This document shows positions 14,926-16,536 of a stretch of DNA of 16,536 nt, in pieces. A program made the translations under genes and the position numbers. The notes under the pieces were generated by a model. It was not told the origin of the DNA, did not search any database, and saw only the letters and a program-made list of their open reading frames with translations. Where the stretch lies: assembly GCA_946478915.1 (NCBI GenBank), contig CAMLER010000027.1:1-16536 (forward strand), given 5' to 3'. Every line of letters begins with the position of its first letter. Positions within the stretch are counted from its first letter, which is position 1. Source of the stretch: an uncultured Chryseolinea sp. (GTDB taxonomy: Bacteria; Bacteroidota; Bacteroidia; Cytophagales; Cyclobacteriaceae).

Positions 14926-16236
14926 TTAGTTATCAGATTTGAGAAGTGGCTGTTTGGCAGAAGAAAGGTCAGCAAGCCAACGCAACACCTCCTCGATATA
15001 AATTTCTCCTGTCATCTCGCCCAGACTGGTACGGCTGACGTAGTCATATCTTTTAAAACTATTGAAGTCAACTTTGGTGAGTATATAACCAAAAGCGTCA
15101 TTCGTCAAACCAAAGAGAAACGCGTGTGGCGTATTCATTTTTCTCTTAATGTAAAATCCAATGTTCGGAAGAGCTTCTCCAGGTATTGTAAGCACTTTCG
15201 CTGTTCCAATCTGCAGGTAATTCAATCGTGTTGAGATCCGATCACCGCTAGTCATTGGCATCTTGATAGGAGAATTGTTTAGAATATATTGCATCATTTC
15301 TGATTCAATAGGGAATTCAATCGTCCGCGACGCGCAAAACAATTTTGGCGAGCGTTGCACTTCGGCCGGCTCCACAATTCGAAGCGCTTCATCAGCCAAT
15401 AGGTTTCCGATCCGTATGCACTCCTCCCAGGTATTTGCTTCCCTCCCGTTTTCTAGCCTTGTATCAGCCGTAACCATTCCACCTTGGGCACCATTCATGA
15501 ATAATGCAACGCCACCCACCTTCGACTCGATCCGGTCATACAGTGGCCCGCAGAGGTCAGGACTAAGGATTCCCTGGCCCGATCCAATGACCTCTGGATG
15601 GACTGCATAGTTGACAAGTGTAGCTAAGACTTTTCCTTTGTTGGCTCCGCTTTCACCGATTGCCTGGATAATACCACAACGGGGGTCATAGAGCTTGTCA
15701 GCGTAATAATTATAAGCGATCTTCCCTTCAGCCTCACCCACAGCAATCTTCAATACAGCCGGTTGCGCTTTTGCCGATGCTTCATTCACCGCATCTGCAA
15801 TTTGATGGGCACACCAATCGAGATATTTCAGATCAGCAAGTGATTTACCTGATTCGTCCGGAAAGCCGTAAGCATCGGGTGCGCTATGCGTATGGGTTGC
15901 TGCAATCAAAATATTCTCTTTGGGTATATTCTTGATTAGAACCCGCGAGCGATCACCGAGGGCAGCCGACCAGCCAAGATTATCAACACTGACTATTGCG
16001 ATGGTGGTACCGGAACTCTTTAAAACAATGGCGCGAGCAAAGAGGTCGCCCTTCTTAATAGTAGATTTTTTTGGTTGCCCTACCCCGCCGGAGACCGGTA
16101 GCAAAGGATCAGGACTTATAACACGTTTAGCCGCGCCCACCTCCAGCACCTGCGCTCCTGATTGCGCGGCACCAATCGCCAGTATAAAACCGATGAAAAC
16201 AAGTCTGCACAACAGCAATAATTTAGTAAATATCAT
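14926..16236 (-). CDS. Neutral/alkaline ceramidase-like exported metallohydrolase
   Basis: This is 436 residues from ATG 16236. An upstream ATG at 16365 would add 43 residues ahead of a normal signal peptide (MIFTKLLLLCRLVFIGFILAIGAAQSGA), so the shorter form is chosen. Zinc-site elements of the neutral ceramidase family appear in order: THTHSAPD (His115/His117), NYAVHPEV (His213), IPGEALP (Glu354) and the Tyr397/Tyr399 region. The loop that holds the nucleophilic serine in true ceramidases (NxGxxSP) reads NGAQGGMVTAD (248-258) here, with Gly where Ser is expected, and the C-terminal immunoglobulin-like domain is missing. It is therefore probably not a ceramidase but a zinc hydrolase on another amide or ester. 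It is first in the seven-gene operon and divergent from the gene starting at 16439. Confidence 0.8.
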   Translation of the reverse strand: MIFTKLLLLCRLVFIGFILAIGAAQSGAQVLEVGAAKRVISPDPLLPVSGGVGQPKKSTIKKGDLFARAIVLKSSGTTIAIVSVDNLGWSAALGDRSRVLIKNIPKENILIAATHTHSAPDAYGFPDESGKSLADLKYLDWCAHQIADAVNEASAKAQPAVLKIAVGEAEGKIAYNYYADKLYDPRCGIIQAIGESGANKGKVLATLVNYAVHPEVIGSGQGILSPDLCGPLYDRIESKVGGVALFMNGAQGGMVTADTRLENGREANTWEECIRIGNLLADEALRIVEPAEVQRSPKLFCASRTIEFPIESEMMQYILNNSPIKMPMTSGDRISTRLNYLQIGTAKVLTIPGEALPNIGFYIKRKMNTPHAFLFGLTNDAFGYILTKVDFNSFKRYDYVSRTSLGEMTGEIYIEEVLRWLADLSSAKQPLLKSDN

Positions 16237-16262
16237 AAGCTCGCAATGATCTCGACGCCACA

Positions 16263-16277
16263 GAGTTGCAGTAACTC
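16263..16277. promoter_or_regulatory. Dyad upstream of the ceramidase-like gene
   Basis: Perfect 5-base arms GAGTT and AACTC flank GCAGT. It lies 26 bases before the ATG of the operon. The 8-mer AGTAACTC inside it is also found inside the palindrome at 6634-6652, which makes a shared regulator possible but, at this length, not established. Confidence 0.3.
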
Positions 16278-16339
16278 CACGACCACAAGATGCCAGCCAT
16301 AAATGTATCAATAATGGACGCCCTGATTCGCACACATCA

Positions 16340-16362
16340 CGCAAATTGTACGTCAAATTGCG
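16340..16362. promoter_or_regulatory. 23-bp palindrome in the divergent region
   Basis: Nine-base arms CGCAAATTG (16340-16348) and CAAATTGCG (16354-16362) are separated by five bases and pair at 8 of 9 positions. It ends 18 bases before the -33 element of the plus-strand promoter, a position suited to an activator. It is also 103 bases upstream of the operon start on the other strand. Confidence 0.45.
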
Positions 16363-16380
16363 CAATGTTGAGAATCGCTA

Positions 16381-16411
16381 TTTGAGCTTGTATCCCGTCG
16401 AATTACCTTAG
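16381..16411 (+). promoter_or_regulatory. Bacteroidota-type promoter of the right-hand gene
   Basis: TTTG at 16381-16384, a 19-base spacer and TACCTTAG at 16404-16411 match the Bacteroidota housekeeping pattern TTTG-N19-TAnnTTTG with one mismatch in the downstream element. The ATG follows 27 bases later, leaving a short leader. Confidence 0.6.
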
Positions 16412-16438
16412 CACTAAAACTATTAAGTTACCACCAAC

Positions 16439-16536
16439 ATGAAAACTGTGGCCCGAAACATTGCACTATTCCTGCCGGTATTTATATGCGCATCCCTTGT
16501 CACAAAGGGACAAATCACCGAAAATAATTCGCAAAT
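16439..16536 (+). CDS. Exported protein, N-terminal fragment
   Basis: ATG 16439 opens a frame that runs off the right end after 32 codons. The residues begin MKTVARNIALFLPVFICASL and continue VTKGQITENNSQ, a signal peptide with a positively charged start, hydrophobic core and a cut near KGQ. A well-spaced promoter precedes it. It diverges from the hydrolase operon and may belong to the same locus, but too little is present to name a family. Confidence 0.6.
   Translation, partial: MKTVARNIALFLPVFICASLVTKGQITENNSQ

Larger units (their letters stand above)
16237..16438. promoter_or_regulatory. Divergent control region of the large operon
   Basis: These 202 bases lie between the ceramidase-like start (minus) and the start of the right-hand gene (plus). 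They hold a palindrome at 16340-16362, a smaller dyad GAGTT-GCAGT-AACTC (16263-16277) and a good plus-strand promoter at 16381-16411. On the minus strand only an isolated TACATTTA (16300-16307) resembles a -7 element, without a matching TTTG at the right distance, so the operon promoter is not located. Confidence 0.5.

Noticed and set aside
16237..16365. Extended N-terminus of the ceramidase-like protein from ATG 16365
   Set aside because: The extra 43 residues would put non-signal sequence in front of a clear signal peptide and run through the palindrome in the control region.

Overview
The window looks like chromosomal DNA of a member of the Bacteroidota, probably Cytophagales-like. The evidence is: start sites mostly without Shine-Dalgarno sequences, exported proteins whose mature parts begin near Gln, lipoprotein signals, one promoter matching the Bacteroidota TTTG-N19-TAnnTTTG pattern, and the mix of families (COG4692-type BNR lipoprotein, PhoPQ-related hydrolase, ceramidase-like protein, FucP-like and SSS transporters, XylR-type regulator). 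No rRNA, tRNA, CRISPR array, insertion sequence or phage gene was seen. No gap between genes exceeds 300 bases.

Layout. (1) 118-1359, minus: a seven-haem c-type cytochrome lipoprotein, preceded by a short tandem repeat (1401-1448), probably unrelated to the rest. (2) 1607-4441, minus: two carbohydrate-type transporters, a FucP-like MFS permease followed by a sodium:solute symporter. (3) 4651-5517, minus: an AraC-family regulator. (4) 5691-7839, plus: an N-acetylneuraminate-lyase-like aldolase followed by a XylR-type regulator, divergent from the AraC gene. (5) 7846-16236, minus: seven tightly packed genes, in order of transcription a ceramidase-like metallohydrolase, a PhoPQ-related alpha/beta hydrolase, a glycerophosphodiester phosphodiesterase, a BNR (sialidase-superfamily) lipoprotein, an uncharacterised polytopic membrane protein, a Gfo/Idh/MocA oxidoreductase and a DegT-family aminotransferase. 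(6) 16439-end, plus: the first codons of an exported protein, divergent from that operon.

Working model (inference): the locus takes apart a decorated amino-sugar or sialic-acid-like compound. Four exported enzymes act outside the cytoplasmic membrane. The product enters through the symporter, the MFS permease or the unknown membrane protein. In the cytoplasm, the oxidoreductase/aminotransferase pair and the lyase continue. The AraC and XylR-type regulators flank the lyase. The unknown membrane protein is the most interesting item: it lies at the exact point in the operon where exported enzymes give way to cytosolic ones, overlaps both neighbours, and contains an internal two-fold repeat as many transporters do. 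The substrate is not proven by the sequence, and NanE/NanK/NagA/NagB, which would complete a classical sialic acid pathway, are not in the window.
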